Notes: generated by a model from the sequence alone, not told the origin. A DNA stretch of 64,000 nucleotides from Litorimonas sp963972195 (GCA_963972195.1 CAXATH010000009.1:1-64000), one strand, 5' to 3'; positions 26,225-35,885 are shown, counted from the first letter of the stretch. Numbers and translations: made by a program.

Positions 26225-26792
26225 AGGGCATAAAATTGGCCTGTTTGGCGGTTCCTTTAATCCCGCCCACAAAGGCCACCTTCACGTTGCAAAGGCCGGA
26301 CTTCGCGAATTGAATCTCGATCATGTCTGGTGGCTTGTCAGCCCTCAGAATCCTCTCAAGCCCCAACAGCCAAGCTATGAAAGCCGTGTCGAGACGGTTA
26401 GGAAGCTAGGCCTTCCCCCACGAATGGCGGTTAGTCATGTGGAAAAAGAGGCGAATACGAATTACACGGTCGATCTGCTGAGGCTTTTGAAAAAAAAATA
26501 CCCCAGAACGCAATTCGTTTTCATAATGGGCGCGGATAATTTCGCGCAACTTCCGAAATGGCGAAACTGGCAAGAAATCATGGCGCATTTTCCAATCGCC
26601 GTCATTTCTAGGCCGGGAGGCGGCCTAAAACCGCGCTTGGGGCAAGCCGCCCGCCAATATGCAGACAGCCGCCTGCCGGAGGAAAGCGCAGCCGTTTTAG
26701 CACAAATGACAGCGCCGCGGTGGACATATCTGACTTTGCCCCTAGATAAGAGGTCATCCTCAGCCCTTCGGGCCAAACTGGCCAGAGACTGA
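26217..26792 (+). CDS. nadD: Nicotinate-nucleotide adenylyltransferase
   Basis: This 191-residue enzyme makes deamido-NAD from nicotinate mononucleotide and ATP. The nucleotidyltransferase signature is GGSFNPAHKGHLHVA, with the (H/T)xxH pair as HKGH. The middle shows SPQNPLKP and FIMGADNFAQLPKWRNW. The C-terminal ISTRP-like motif is followed by SSALRAKLARD, slightly shorter than usual. The start overlaps the end of proB, implying translational coupling. Confidence 0.96.
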   Translation: MYEGHKIGLFGGSFNPAHKGHLHVAKAGLRELNLDHVWWLVSPQNPLKPQQPSYESRVETVRKLGLPPRMAVSHVEKEANTNYTVDLLRLLKKKYPRTQFVFIMGADNFAQLPKWRNWQEIMAHFPIAVISRPGGGLKPRLGQAARQYADSRLPEESAAVLAQMTAPRWTYLTLPLDKRSSSALRAKLARD

Positions 26793-26836
26793 ACTTTATG
26801 TTATGTGATTCTCATTAACAGGAAACATGGGACGCA

Positions 26837-27301
26837 TTGTCCACTGTGAATATGGAGAGCCTTCTGAGCACCCAAACTGCTGTCAGCACACCCTCACCGT
26901 CCAAGTCTTCTGCCGTCGATCAAAAGGCGTCAAAGCAGCTGTCTGAATTTTTACAGCACATTCTGGACGAAAATTCAGCCCAGGACATAATCGAAGTCGA
27001 TCTACGCGGAAAATCTTCCGTGGCGGATTATATGATTGTGGCGTCTGGACGCTCAAACCGGCATGTCAGTGCCCTGTCCGACTATGTTCTGCGCGCATTG
27101 AAAGACGCCCAGTTTAAAAATGTCGGCGTCGAAGGACAGGACGGATGTGACTGGGTTTTGGTCGATGTAGGAGATGTTATTTTGCACATTTTCCGTCCCG
27201 AAGTTCGCGTTTTCTACAACCTTGAAAAGATTTGGTCCGTTCCCCTTCCTGAAGGGCTTCGGAACGTCGCCGAGGAAGCCCCTGCCGACACTGAGCTCTA
27301 A
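26837..27301 (+). CDS. rsfS: Ribosome silencing factor RsfS/YbeB
   Basis: The Iojap/RsfS family binds L14 on the 50S subunit and blocks joining to 30S in starvation. The core covers about 45-140: IIEVDLRGKSSVADYMIVASG, RSNRHVSALSDYV, GCDWVLVDVGDVILHIF and YNLEKIW. The start is uncertain: TTG at 26837 has AGGAAA about 12 bases upstream, while GTG 26846 and ATG 26852 remain possible. The first 35 residues are a Ser/Thr-rich extension. rlmH starts at the very next base after the stop. Confidence 0.95.
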   Translation: MSTVNMESLLSTQTAVSTPSPSKSSAVDQKASKQLSEFLQHILDENSAQDIIEVDLRGKSSVADYMIVASGRSNRHVSALSDYVLRALKDAQFKNVGVEGQDGCDWVLVDVGDVILHIFRPEVRVFYNLEKIWSVPLPEGLRNVAEEAPADTEL

Positions 27302-27778
27302 ATGGCGGCTAAAATTATTATCCGCGCCGGCGGGAGCATGCGCGGGGGGCCTGAACGGGATATGGTGGATGACTATATCAACCGGGCCAATTTACTGGCG
27401 CGGCAAACGGGATTTTTATCCATTGAAGAACAAGCTGTAGACGTCAGAAGCTGTAAATCCCGAGAAGAAGAGACGCGAAAGCTATTCGAAGCTATTCCGA
27501 ATACGGCCTTGTGTTTCGCATTGGATGAGCGCGGCAAAGCATTTGCCTCCAGACAAATGGCTAAAAGCCTTTCTCAGGCGCGAGATGATGGACTCGCTGA
27601 GATTTATCTCGTTATTGGTGCAGCAGACGGGTTTGAACCCTCCGCCATTCCGGCATCCGCGCGAAAATGGGCATTAGGCCCGCAGACCTGGCCGCATAAG
27701 CTCGTACGCGTCATGATTGCTGAACAAACTTATCGCGCTTTATCTATATTGGCCGGTACGCCGTATCACCGCGATTAA
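27302..27778 (+). CDS. rlmH: 23S rRNA (pseudouridine1915-N3)-methyltransferase
   Basis: This 158-residue SPOUT methyltransferase modifies helix 69 of 23S rRNA. The trefoil knot region shows CFALDERGKAFAS, LVIGAADGFE and the C-terminal WPHKLVRVMIAEQTYRAL followed by GTPYHRD, all hallmarks of RlmH. It is adjacent to rsfS with no gap, the usual pairing of two ribosome-related factors. Confidence 0.97.
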   Translation: MAAKIIIRAGGSMRGGPERDMVDDYINRANLLARQTGFLSIEEQAVDVRSCKSREEETRKLFEAIPNTALCFALDERGKAFASRQMAKSLSQARDDGLAEIYLVIGAADGFEPSAIPASARKWALGPQTWPHKLVRVMIAEQTYRALSILAGTPYHRD

Positions 27779-27813
27779 GGCGGCGTTAAACGTCCCTGCG
27801 CTAGGTAAAGAGG

Positions 27814-28989
27814 ATGTTAACCCTAAGGTTCATTGTCGTTTTAATGGTCTGGCTAAGCTTGGCCTCTATTGCTGTAGGACAAGCACAGAACCCTCAGGAT
27901 TTGGACGCCCTGACGCAAGCTGAAAAAACGGCAAGAGCCGAGGCACAGGCCCTGGAGAAAAGAAGAAAAGCCGTTAGCGGCGAAATTTCCGATCTTGAGA
28001 CATCTCTCGAAAAACTTGCCCGGGAAATACGCGGCTTTGAACAGGACGCCCTGGAGTTACAAAAAACTAAAAACGAGATAGACAAACGTATTTCCGAGAT
28101 AAATTATGCGATCCGTCAAGATGAAGACGACCTGCTGGCCCTACTGGCTGCCTTGCAGAGGCTCGAGGCCAACCCGCCGCCTGCTCTGACATTAAAGCCT
28201 GACAGCGCCATTGCGAATGCTCAGGCGGCTCAGCTCATGGCTACCTTGTCGAAACAACTGGATCAACGCACCAAAGTTTTGACAGCTCAACTCACGCGGC
28301 TGAACGAAGAACAGGCCCGGGCTAGCGAAACGCAGGCTCAAATCGAAGCCAATCAAAGACAGCTGGAAAGACGCCGGTCCGAAACGCAGGGTTTGGTCAA
28401 AGAAAAGTCCAGTTTGAGAAAGTCCATTGATGTTCAGCGCGAAGAAAAACAGGCCTTAGCACAAAGGCTAGCTCAAGAATCCGCCACATTGCGAGAATTG
28501 CTGGAAAAACTGGAGTCAGAAGCCAGAGCGATTTATCCGCGCGTCAAGCCCGGCCGCGGCGTCTCCAAACCGACCAAGAGACCCGCCCTGCCCCTCAGCT
28601 TACCAGAAGGAGTCGGCCCTTTTGCAAATGCCAAAGGCCGTTTAACTCTACCCGTCACCGGACCTTTGACAAAACGTTATGGGGGTGACGAAAAGGGCTT
28701 AACATTCGCCACACCCTCAAAAGGACAGGTTCTCGCCCCTTATGCGGGACGCGTCGAATTTGCTGGCCCGTTCAAGAACTATGATAAAGTGATAATTGTT
28801 GACGTCGGCGGGGGATATTACATTCTGATGACCGGACTCGGCGATATTTTTGCTGAAATCGGTGAAACGCTGACCCAAGGTGAGCCTGTGGGAGCCATGC
28901 CAGCCGCGTCTTCCGGCTCGAATGAACTTTATCTGGAAGTCAGGAAAGAGGGCCAGACGGTCGATCCGGGGCCATGGCTGGCGCTCTAA
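27814..28989 (+). CDS. EnvC-like murein hydrolase activator with degenerate LytM domain
   Basis: This 391-residue periplasmic protein has a signal peptide at about 1-24. A long coiled coil follows (about 28-245), rich in Glu, Lys and Arg. The LytM (M23) domain covers about 280-391: LTKRYGGDEKGLTFATP, GYYILMTGLGD and ELYLEVRKEGQTVDPGPWL. The zinc-binding residues of active M23 enzymes are replaced (the last HxH is ELYLE), so it should activate amidases rather than cut peptidoglycan itself, as EnvC does at division sites. It lies upstream of ctpA, a common alphaproteobacterial order. Confidence 0.92.
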   Translation: MLTLRFIVVLMVWLSLASIAVGQAQNPQDLDALTQAEKTARAEAQALEKRRKAVSGEISDLETSLEKLAREIRGFEQDALELQKTKNEIDKRISEINYAIRQDEDDLLALLAALQRLEANPPPALTLKPDSAIANAQAAQLMATLSKQLDQRTKVLTAQLTRLNEEQARASETQAQIEANQRQLERRRSETQGLVKEKSSLRKSIDVQREEKQALAQRLAQESATLRELLEKLESEARAIYPRVKPGRGVSKPTKRPALPLSLPEGVGPFANAKGRLTLPVTGPLTKRYGGDEKGLTFATPSKGQVLAPYAGRVEFAGPFKNYDKVIIVDVGGGYYILMTGLGDIFAEIGETLTQGEPVGAMPAASSGSNELYLEVRKEGQTVDPGPWLAL

Positions 28990-29151
28990 CCGAAGGAACT
29001 GCCCTCGCACATACGGCGTATTAACGTAACAAAAGGTGCGGATTACAGTTTTTTGACTTTGCAGCGACCGATTGGCGACATAAGTATAAGGGACAGGCAG
29101 AGTTTGCATGAAAATTGCAATTCACCTTGTAAGTATTTGGAAGGCTGAAAA

Positions 29152-30471
29152 ATGAAATATGTTCTACCCGCAATAGGCTCCGTTGCTGCCATAGCGTTGT
29201 TTGCCTTTTCATCGACAAATCAGACAGCTGTCGCGGTAGAACCTGCTTCCAACACCAACACATTTGAGCAGCTGGACTTGTTTGCGGACGTTCTCGCACG
29301 GGTCCGGACAGATTACGTCGTCGACGTCAATGACGCCGAGCTTATAGAAAATGCCATGAACGGCATGTTGCAGTCTTTGGACCCGCATTCCAGCTACGTC
29401 ACGCCGGAACAGTTTAAAGAGCTTCAAGTCACCACCAGCGGTGAGTATGGCGGCTTGGGCATGGAAGTCACAATGGAAGAAGGCTTCGTCAAAGTTATTG
29501 CTCCCATCGACGAGACCCCAGCGAAACGCGCTGGAATTGAAGCTGGCGACTATCTCACCGAAATTAATGGAAAGTCCATTCTTGGACTGTCTCTGACGGA
29601 GGCCGTCAAACAGATGCGGGGCAAGCCCGGAGAAGATATAACGGTGACTGTTGTACGCGAGGATGAAGACCCTAAGGACATCACCATCACGCGTGAAGTC
29701 ATCAAACGCGTTGTCGTCAAAAATGAAGTGAAGGACGGAATTGGATATATCCGTCTGGCGCAATTTAATGACAAGGCAGAAGAAGGCCTGGTCGATTCAA
29801 TTAAGGCGCTGAAGAAAGAATTTGGGGGAAAGATTCCCGGTATCGTTCTCGATTTACGGGCAAATCCCGGCGGACTACTGGATCAGTCCATCAAGGTTTC
29901 CAGTGTCTTTTTGGATGGTGGAGAGATTGTCTCTACACGCGGACGCGTTGCTTCTGATACGCAGCGCTATAACGGCGAAGCGGGTGAGCTTGCTGAGGGC
30001 GTGCCACTTGTCGTCTTGATCGACGGCGCTTCTGCTTCTGCTTCTGAAATCGTGGCCGGTGCCATTCAAGATCGCGGGCGAGGCCTCGTGGTCGGCATGC
30101 CGACATTTGGTAAAGGCTCCGTACAGTCAGTTATCCCTCTTCGCGGGGGCCGCGACGGCGCGCTGAGAATGACGACGCAGCGCTATTACACGCCATCAGG
30201 CCGTTCTATTCAGGGCACAGGCATTGATCCTGATATCGCTGTCGCGTCAGAACCGGACGACGGTAAAGCCGACCGCCGCCGCCGCGAGGCCGACCTTCCG
30301 AATGCCATTTTAAATGAAAAGGCCCTTGCGGAAGAAGAAAACAAAGAAGAATTGGTAATTGACTATCCAGCCGAAGATTTCGATGTGGAGCAGGATTATC
30401 AGCTTCAAAAAGCGATAGCAATTTTGAAAGGCGGGCAATACGCCTCCACGCTCGCCGCGCTACAGGGTTAG
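29152..30471 (+). CDS. ctpA: C-terminal processing peptidase, S41 family
   Basis: This 439-residue serine protease has a signal or anchor at 1-25 and a PDZ domain at about 95-180 (YGGLGMEVTMEEGFVKVIAP). The catalytic domain has the Ser-Lys dyad: Ser in the SASASEIVAGA segment and Lys in FGKGSVQ. Such enzymes trim C termini of envelope proteins and regulate murein hydrolases. GGAAGG upstream supports the ATG. A paralog follows after 12 bp. The 162-bp gap before it may hold an additional promoter. Confidence 0.96.
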   Translation: MKYVLPAIGSVAAIALFAFSSTNQTAVAVEPASNTNTFEQLDLFADVLARVRTDYVVDVNDAELIENAMNGMLQSLDPHSSYVTPEQFKELQVTTSGEYGGLGMEVTMEEGFVKVIAPIDETPAKRAGIEAGDYLTEINGKSILGLSLTEAVKQMRGKPGEDITVTVVREDEDPKDITITREVIKRVVVKNEVKDGIGYIRLAQFNDKAEEGLVDSIKALKKEFGGKIPGIVLDLRANPGGLLDQSIKVSSVFLDGGEIVSTRGRVASDTQRYNGEAGELAEGVPLVVLIDGASASASEIVAGAIQDRGRGLVVGMPTFGKGSVQSVIPLRGGRDGALRMTTQRYYTPSGRSIQGTGIDPDIAVASEPDDGKADRRRREADLPNAILNEKALAEEENKEELVIDYPAEDFDVEQDYQLQKAIAILKGGQYASTLAALQG

Positions 30472-30483
30472 GCCATAACTGAA

Positions 30484-31872
30484 ATGCCATTCTTGCGCTC
30501 TTACGGCCTAATACTGTCATCGCTGTTGCTCTTTTCGGCGCCTTTGGCATTTGCCCAAGTAGAGCCTCCGACATCGGAAACATCTACTGAAGACGAAACC
30601 GACCCAAGTAATGAAGTTATTTTGGACAAGATGGAGCTGTTCGCCGAGGTGCTGACCCGCGTTCGGGACTATTACGTAGACCCAAAAGACGAAAAAGAAC
30701 TGATAGAAGCGGCCCTCGACGGGGCGCTTTCATCGCTTGATCCTCATTCCAGCTATGCCCCCCCTGCGGCTTTCACCGAGCAGCGAGAAGCGGCCAAACG
30801 CGAGTATGGCGGCCTGGGCATTGAGGTGAGCATGGAAGGCGGACTCGTTAAAATCAATTATGCGATTGAAGAAGGTCCCGCCTATAAAGCCGGCATTCGT
30901 ACAGGCGATTTCATTTCCTCCGTGGCCGGGGATTCTGTTCTGGGCAAAGAATTGAATGACGCCGTAGAAAACATGCGAGGGCCTGTTGGCGACCCTGTGA
31001 AAGTGACAGTTATCACCGGAGACGAAGAACCACGTGAATTGGATATTGTGCGCCAAGTTGTTCGGGGCCGTGCCGTTCGCCACCGCGTCGAGCAAGGACT
31101 CGGATATGTTTTCATTGAGACTTTCAACAACGACCAATTAACGGCTGACTTGAAGCACGCCCTAACTATCCTTGAATCAGATCTGGGCGGGGAACTTCCC
31201 GGCCTTATCATCGACATGCGCGGGAATCGCGGCGGTCTACTGGATCAATCCGTTTCCGTTTCCGGGCTTTTCCTGGACGGCGGGGAAGTGCTCTCTGCCA
31301 GAGGGCGCGATTCTTCCGATACGCAACGATACCATGCAGAAGCAGGTGAACTCTATCCTGATATGCCGATTGTCGTGCTCGTCAATTCCGGGTCTGCTTC
31401 TGCCGCGGAGATTGTGGCCGGCGCGCTGCAGGACCGGGGACGGGCCGTTATTGTCGGCCGCCGTTCATTCGGCAAAGGCTCCGTGCAATCCGTTATTCCA
31501 CTTGTGGAGCATGGTGGAGCGCTGCGCATGACAACGCAGCGTTATTTCACCCCGTCAGGCAATTCCATTCAGGGACGCGGCATCATGCCGGATATGCTAG
31601 TGGCGGCTTTTCCCGATAACGGAGAGATCAGAGAGCGGTTTCGTGAAAACAGCCTACCGCATTCGCTGATAAATCCGGATCATTCCGATTTTGAAGAAAA
31701 TTATGAGGACATCCTCTACCCTTCAGAGGATCTACCGGACACGGTGGACTTCCAGCTCCGCAAAGCCATCGACATTTTAAAAACCTCTCGTTACCAAACA
31801 CTGCTACAGGCGCAGAATTACCTTCCCAAGGGTGTTGCTGAGGCCGTGGCAGAGGTCAACGCATCTCAATAG
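30484..31872 (+). CDS. Second S41-family C-terminal processing peptidase
   Basis: This 462-residue paralog of the gene just upstream has a signal peptide (1-24, ending LAFAQ), PDZ domain (YGGLGIEVSMEGGLVKI) and catalytic core with SGSASAAEIVAGA and FGKGSVQ, so both catalytic residues are kept. The two share many segments, e.g. LDPHSSY and DRGR, which fits an old tandem duplication. The C-terminal tails differ. One may have taken on a separate substrate. The gene is cotranscribed with ctpA and followed by the deacetylase gene. Confidence 0.95.
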   Translation: MPFLRSYGLILSSLLLFSAPLAFAQVEPPTSETSTEDETDPSNEVILDKMELFAEVLTRVRDYYVDPKDEKELIEAALDGALSSLDPHSSYAPPAAFTEQREAAKREYGGLGIEVSMEGGLVKINYAIEEGPAYKAGIRTGDFISSVAGDSVLGKELNDAVENMRGPVGDPVKVTVITGDEEPRELDIVRQVVRGRAVRHRVEQGLGYVFIETFNNDQLTADLKHALTILESDLGGELPGLIIDMRGNRGGLLDQSVSVSGLFLDGGEVLSARGRDSSDTQRYHAEAGELYPDMPIVVLVNSGSASAAEIVAGALQDRGRAVIVGRRSFGKGSVQSVIPLVEHGGALRMTTQRYFTPSGNSIQGRGIMPDMLVAAFPDNGEIRERFRENSLPHSLINPDHSDFEENYEDILYPSEDLPDTVDFQLRKAIDILKTSRYQTLLQAQNYLPKGVAEAVAEVNASQ

Positions 31873-31939
31873 AAGCGAACCGAAAACCGAGTGGACGCCG
31901 ATATAGACCTCGGCGCCAAATCGTCCTAATCCCGTTTCC

Positions 31940-33148
31940 ATGACCTCTCCCGGCGCACATAGTCGTAGACGTAAGAAGCTGAGTCTTCCCAAGCGGCGTT
32001 GGCATGTTCTGGGCGCCGCCGCTTTACTTGGCCTTACAACGGCGGCAGCGGCTCTTATATTGACCTCTCCGGCTCCCGAGATTGATAAAAATACAAGTGG
32101 TCAGCTTGCGCTGGAGTCTCTGCCGCAGCCCCTCATGGCGACGAATTTGAATAGCGAGAGTGACTCCTTACCGGACCTGTTGGCCGGAGAAATTCCGGAA
32201 GGCGAAAACCCGACAAACCGGACGTCACAAACAGCGCGAAATGACGCGCTTGGCAATCCTATCGCAAATAACCCGCCATCAACGTCTCAGGTGACGCCAC
32301 AGACAGCCCCTTTAACAAAGCCAAAGACAGTGCTGATAGATGGTCAGCCCTTGGACAGCGGAAGCGCGGAGATATTTTCTGAACTGAGTAGGAGCGGCCC
32401 GTTTGGCCCATTGCCCAAAAAGGCAGAGAATGGAAACTCCGTTTTCAAGGCTTATCGAAAAAATGCACCGAATTCGACCCGGGGCAAATCTGTTGCGCTT
32501 ATTATTGGCGGGTTGGGCATTAACCGAGCTTTGACCCAAGAGGCTATAGACACACTTCCCGCCGATGTGACCCTTTCCTTCGCGGCCCACGCCCCCAACC
32601 TTCAAAGCTGGATAGATAAAGCACGCTTGAATGATCATGAGGTTTTACTGGAAATCCCCATGCAATCCGGCTCCTTCGATTCAGATGAACCCGGCGCAGA
32701 ACATATGTTGAGTACCGACGCGCCGGAAAAGAATGCAGAAAACCTCGATTGGCTCTTAAGCCGCGCGCAAGGCTATTTCGGGGTCATAAATTACAATGGC
32801 GACTCTTTTCTAACGCGCACAGATGCCGCCGCCCCAACCCTGTCCCGATTTTCAGACTCCGGCTTGGCCTTTATTACGGACGGCGCTTTCTCGGCCCCCT
32901 CCCTGCCCGCCTTAACGCAATCTCTTTCCCTGCCCTATAAATCGGGGTTTGGATTGATCGACCCCGAGCCTCAAACAGAACGAATTGAAACCGAGCTTTC
33001 CCGACTTGCCGAGGAGAGCCGTGTGGGCGACACACCGATTGGGGTTGGTTTCGCCTATCCCGAAACTTTGGCCTCGGTAAATCGGTGGATTGATGATCTC
33101 CCCGATAAATCGCTCCAACTCATCCCGGCCTCTGCGGCCTTAGAATAG
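31940..33148 (+). CDS. Divergent polysaccharide deacetylase (YibQ/DUF610 family)
   Basis: This 402-residue protein has a basic N terminus (SRRRKKLSLPKRRWH), one membrane helix (about 28-47) and a Pro/Ser/Thr-rich linker. The catalytic-like NodB fold runs from about 175: ALIIGGLGINRALTQ, VTLSFAAHAPNLQSW, VLLEIPMQ, GVINYNGDSFLT and GLAFITDGA. This family is regularly found downstream of envC and ctpA and is thought to act on envelope polysaccharide; activity has not been shown for most members. The typical GGxG aspartate-rich first motif is changed here (IGGLG), as in other family members. Confidence 0.9.
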   Translation: MTSPGAHSRRRKKLSLPKRRWHVLGAAALLGLTTAAAALILTSPAPEIDKNTSGQLALESLPQPLMATNLNSESDSLPDLLAGEIPEGENPTNRTSQTARNDALGNPIANNPPSTSQVTPQTAPLTKPKTVLIDGQPLDSGSAEIFSELSRSGPFGPLPKKAENGNSVFKAYRKNAPNSTRGKSVALIIGGLGINRALTQEAIDTLPADVTLSFAAHAPNLQSWIDKARLNDHEVLLEIPMQSGSFDSDEPGAEHMLSTDAPEKNAENLDWLLSRAQGYFGVINYNGDSFLTRTDAAAPTLSRFSDSGLAFITDGAFSAPSLPALTQSLSLPYKSGFGLIDPEPQTERIETELSRLAEESRVGDTPIGVGFAYPETLASVNRWIDDLPDKSLQLIPASAALE

Positions 33149-33165
33149 ACGAATCTCATTTTATT

Positions 33166-33657
33166 ATGACTCGAAACCCAGACGATTACCGCCCCAATGT
33201 CGGCGCCGCCATTTTCAACGACAAAGGCCAAATCTGGCTCGGAAAACGGTTTGGCGAGGAAGGCCCTTATGCCTGGCAATGCGCTCAGGGCGGCATTGAT
33301 GAAGGGGAGGACTTCTATCAAGCGGCGCTGCGGGAATTATGGGAAGAAACTGGCGTACGGGAAAACAATCTCACCCTTCTTGGACAGATTGATGACTGGC
33401 TTTATTATGACTTTACCGAGGGAGCCCGCCTGAATCGCCGAAAGCGAGAACATAAAGGGCAAAGACAGAAATGGTTTGCCTTTCGCTATCATGGAGACGA
33501 ATCCGACATAGATCTCTGCACACATGAAGAGCAAGAATTTTCAGAATGGAAATGGGCTGATCTCTCAACAATTCATGAAAGCGTTATTCCGTTCAAGCGG
33601 GAAGTTTATGAACGGCTGATTGCCGAATTTGCGCCCTATGCAAGGCCTCAGCCATAG
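33166..33657 (+). CDS. rppH: RNA pyrophosphohydrolase
   Basis: This 163-residue Nudix hydrolase removes pyrophosphate from mRNA 5' ends and starts decay. It opens YRPNVGAAIFNDKGQIWLGKR. The Nudix box is GGIDEGEDFYQAALRELWEE with TG after it. The C-terminal half has KRREHKGQRQKWFAFRY and EFSEWKW, typical of RppH. It is the last member of the obgE-to-rppH cluster, with the MFS gene 17 bp downstream. Confidence 0.97.
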   Translation: MTRNPDDYRPNVGAAIFNDKGQIWLGKRFGEEGPYAWQCAQGGIDEGEDFYQAALRELWEETGVRENNLTLLGQIDDWLYYDFTEGARLNRRKREHKGQRQKWFAFRYHGDESDIDLCTHEEQEFSEWKWADLSTIHESVIPFKREVYERLIAEFAPYARPQP

Positions 33658-33674
33658 CGTAAATCCGCTTTATT

Positions 33675-35045
33675 ATGGCGGCCCCCTCCCACGGTAAAAA
33701 TGCACTGATATTCGTATTGATCACGGTGATGATCAATTCCGTCGGTTTCGGAATTATGATTCCGGTCTTGCCGGACTTGCTCAAAGAACTAACGGATCTG
33801 CCGAACAATGAAGCGGCCATACATGGCGGCTGGCTCACCTTTGTTTTCGCCTTGTTTCAATTCATTTGTATGCCAATTGTAGGCGGTCTCTCCGACCGTT
33901 TTGGTCGCCGCCCTATCATGTTGCTGTCCCTATTCGGGTTGGCGCTCGATTATTTTATTATGGGTTTGGCCCCGACGATCGCCTTTCTTTATTTCGGGCG
34001 CATAATTGCCGGCTCATTCGGAGCGACATTCTCGACGGCAAACGCCTATATCGCGGATATAAGCCCGCCTGAGACGCGCGCGCAGAATTTTGGACTAGTA
34101 GGAGCGGCGTTCGGTGTTGGCTTTATGCTCGGCCCTGTGATTGGCGGATTGATCGGCGACGGGTTCGGCCCTCGCGCGCCGTTTATCGCCGCCGGAATAA
34201 TCGCCCTCATCAATGTTGTTTATGGCTTTATCTTTCTACCAGAAACATTGGCCCCTGAAAAACGTCGGACCTTTAGCTGGAAACGCTCCAACCCTTTTGG
34301 CTCTCTGGTCGCCCTCGGCCGGATCAAAGGCGTCAAAGGCCTTATCTTTGTCCTTTTCGTGCTGGCGGTTGGCCATACGGTTTATCCCTCCACCTACTCT
34401 TTCTCGACGATTGAAGGTCTTGGCTGGAACGCCGGAGATGTAGGGCTTTCGCTTGGCGCTTTTGGCGTCGCCAGTATTATTGTGCAGGGCGGCATGATAC
34501 GGGTAATCATTCCCAAAGTGGGTTTGTTCTGGGCGGGCATTATCGGAATTGTTTCGGCCATCACCGCCTACACAATGATGGGGAGCGCCAATGCGGGATG
34601 GATTATATATGCCTCCGGTCCGTTTGCGGCTTTTGGCGGCCTCTACGGCCCTGCCCTGACCAATATGATGAGCTCACGCATCAGTGACAGCGAACAGGGC
34701 GAGCTACAAGGCGCGATTGGCGCCGCTCAAGGATTGGCCATGATGGTCGGTCCGCTTACCATGACAGGAATCTTTGAATATTTCGCGGCCGCCTCCAACA
34801 AAGGTAATGTTGAGCTAGACGGGTTTCCTTCCGGGATCATTCGACTCCTCCAGCACCTGTTTTTACAAACGCCTGTTCCCTATCTTCCCGGCGCGCCTTT
34901 CCTCTTGGCGGCGGGCCTCGCCTTTACCGGGCTCATTATCTATTTGCTTGTCACAACCAAGGCTGACCGACAGGCCCGTTACTCCCCCGAAGCTGTCGCT
35001 GAAACATCAGATACGCTACACGAGCCCCTCGCCGACAATATTTGA
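33675..35045 (+). CDS. MFS transporter, TetA-like
   Basis: This 456-residue protein has about 12 hydrophobic segments. Motif A after helix 2 is GGLSDRFGRRP; motif C-like Gly/Pro residues are in GFMLGPVIGG; the N terminus LITVMINSVGFGIMIPVLPDLL is typical of the TCR/TetA group of proton-driven antiporters. A drug or small-molecule export role is likely but the substrate is unknown. It is the last gene of the plus-strand cluster and converges with the phosphoesterase with a gap of 3 bp. Confidence 0.92.
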   Translation: MAAPSHGKNALIFVLITVMINSVGFGIMIPVLPDLLKELTDLPNNEAAIHGGWLTFVFALFQFICMPIVGGLSDRFGRRPIMLLSLFGLALDYFIMGLAPTIAFLYFGRIIAGSFGATFSTANAYIADISPPETRAQNFGLVGAAFGVGFMLGPVIGGLIGDGFGPRAPFIAAGIIALINVVYGFIFLPETLAPEKRRTFSWKRSNPFGSLVALGRIKGVKGLIFVLFVLAVGHTVYPSTYSFSTIEGLGWNAGDVGLSLGAFGVASIIVQGGMIRVIIPKVGLFWAGIIGIVSAITAYTMMGSANAGWIIYASGPFAAFGGLYGPALTNMMSSRISDSEQGELQGAIGAAQGLAMMVGPLTMTGIFEYFAAASNKGNVELDGFPSGIIRLLQHLFLQTPVPYLPGAPFLLAAGLAFTGLIIYLLVTTKADRQARYSPEAVAETSDTLHEPLADNI

Positions 35046-35048
35046 GAG

Positions 35049-35885
35049 TTAGTCCGCCGATTGTAGAGTAATGACCACAATTTCCGGCGGCGCGCGAAAA
35101 CGGGCTGAAAGTATAGACGTCCCAATTCCGGCGGTAATGTAAACGGGGACGCCTCCCACATTTTTTACCCCGTAGGCCAGAGGCTTTCCCGCCTCTGTTG
35201 ACGTCGCGCGCCGTCCGAGAAGCGGCAGATTTATCTGCCCGCCAGGGGTGTGTCCCGCCACGGCCAACGCCGTATCTGTCCTAAGAAAACGAAAGGCACC
35301 AGGCGAGTGGGTCAGAACGATTTTTGCGCGGCCATCCCGGCAATCCTGATACCCTTCGGCAGTCGGATAATCTGTATCAAAATCTGCCATGCCGATGAGG
35401 CAAAGTCCCGGTAAATTCAGTCCTTCATTGGCGAGAACACTCATCCCGCTATCTTCGAGCCGGTTTTGCACCCACGCTCCATCATACCAATTATCATGAT
35501 TTCCAAGCACAGAAAAAACGCCGAGCGGCGCCTCAATCTTTCCGAGTGACTGCAAACCCTGCTCAATAGCCTTATTAAACTCTGCTGAGCGATGAGAGCG
35601 AGACGCGCTGCCGTCTATATAGTCGCCGGTCAATAGAACGATATCCGGCGCTAAGTGATTTACTGAATTTTTGAGCGAGGCCACCCTCGAGGCAGGTATA
35701 TGACGGCCGCCAATATGAAGATCAGAAAGCAAAACTATTCGAACGGGCGGACCTTGAAAAGTCTCTGCGCGGAATGAGACTTCGCGTATTACTAACCTCT
35801 TAGGCTCTATGAAAAATCCATAAAGGAGACACGCCAGAGCGGCGATGCAAAGGAATAGCAAGATATAAAAAAACCGGACTTTCAT
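35049..35885 (-). CDS. Membrane-anchored metallophosphoesterase (YkuE/YaeI type)
   Basis: This 278-residue protein has one N-terminal membrane helix (about 5-26). The calcineurin-like domain has all metal motifs: SDLHIGG, LTGDYIDG, LGNHDNWYDG, LTHSP and AGHTPGGQI. Relatives act in lipid A or cell-envelope lipid hydrolysis, e.g. UDP-diacylglucosamine hydrolases, or as general phosphodiesterases. Its ATG lies in the loop of the atp-operon terminator, and residues 2-6 are encoded by the 3' arm and T-run. I see no alternative start before the membrane helix. Confidence 0.9.
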   Translation of the reverse strand: MKVRFFYILLFLCIAALACLLYGFFIEPKRLVIREVSFRAETFQGPPVRIVLLSDLHIGGRHIPASRVASLKNSVNHLAPDIVLLTGDYIDGSASRSHRSAEFNKAIEQGLQSLGKIEAPLGVFSVLGNHDNWYDGAWVQNRLEDSGMSVLANEGLNLPGLCLIGMADFDTDYPTAEGYQDCRDGRAKIVLTHSPGAFRFLRTDTALAVAGHTPGGQINLPLLGRRATSTEAGKPLAYGVKNVGGVPVYITAGIGTSILSARFRAPPEIVVITLQSAD

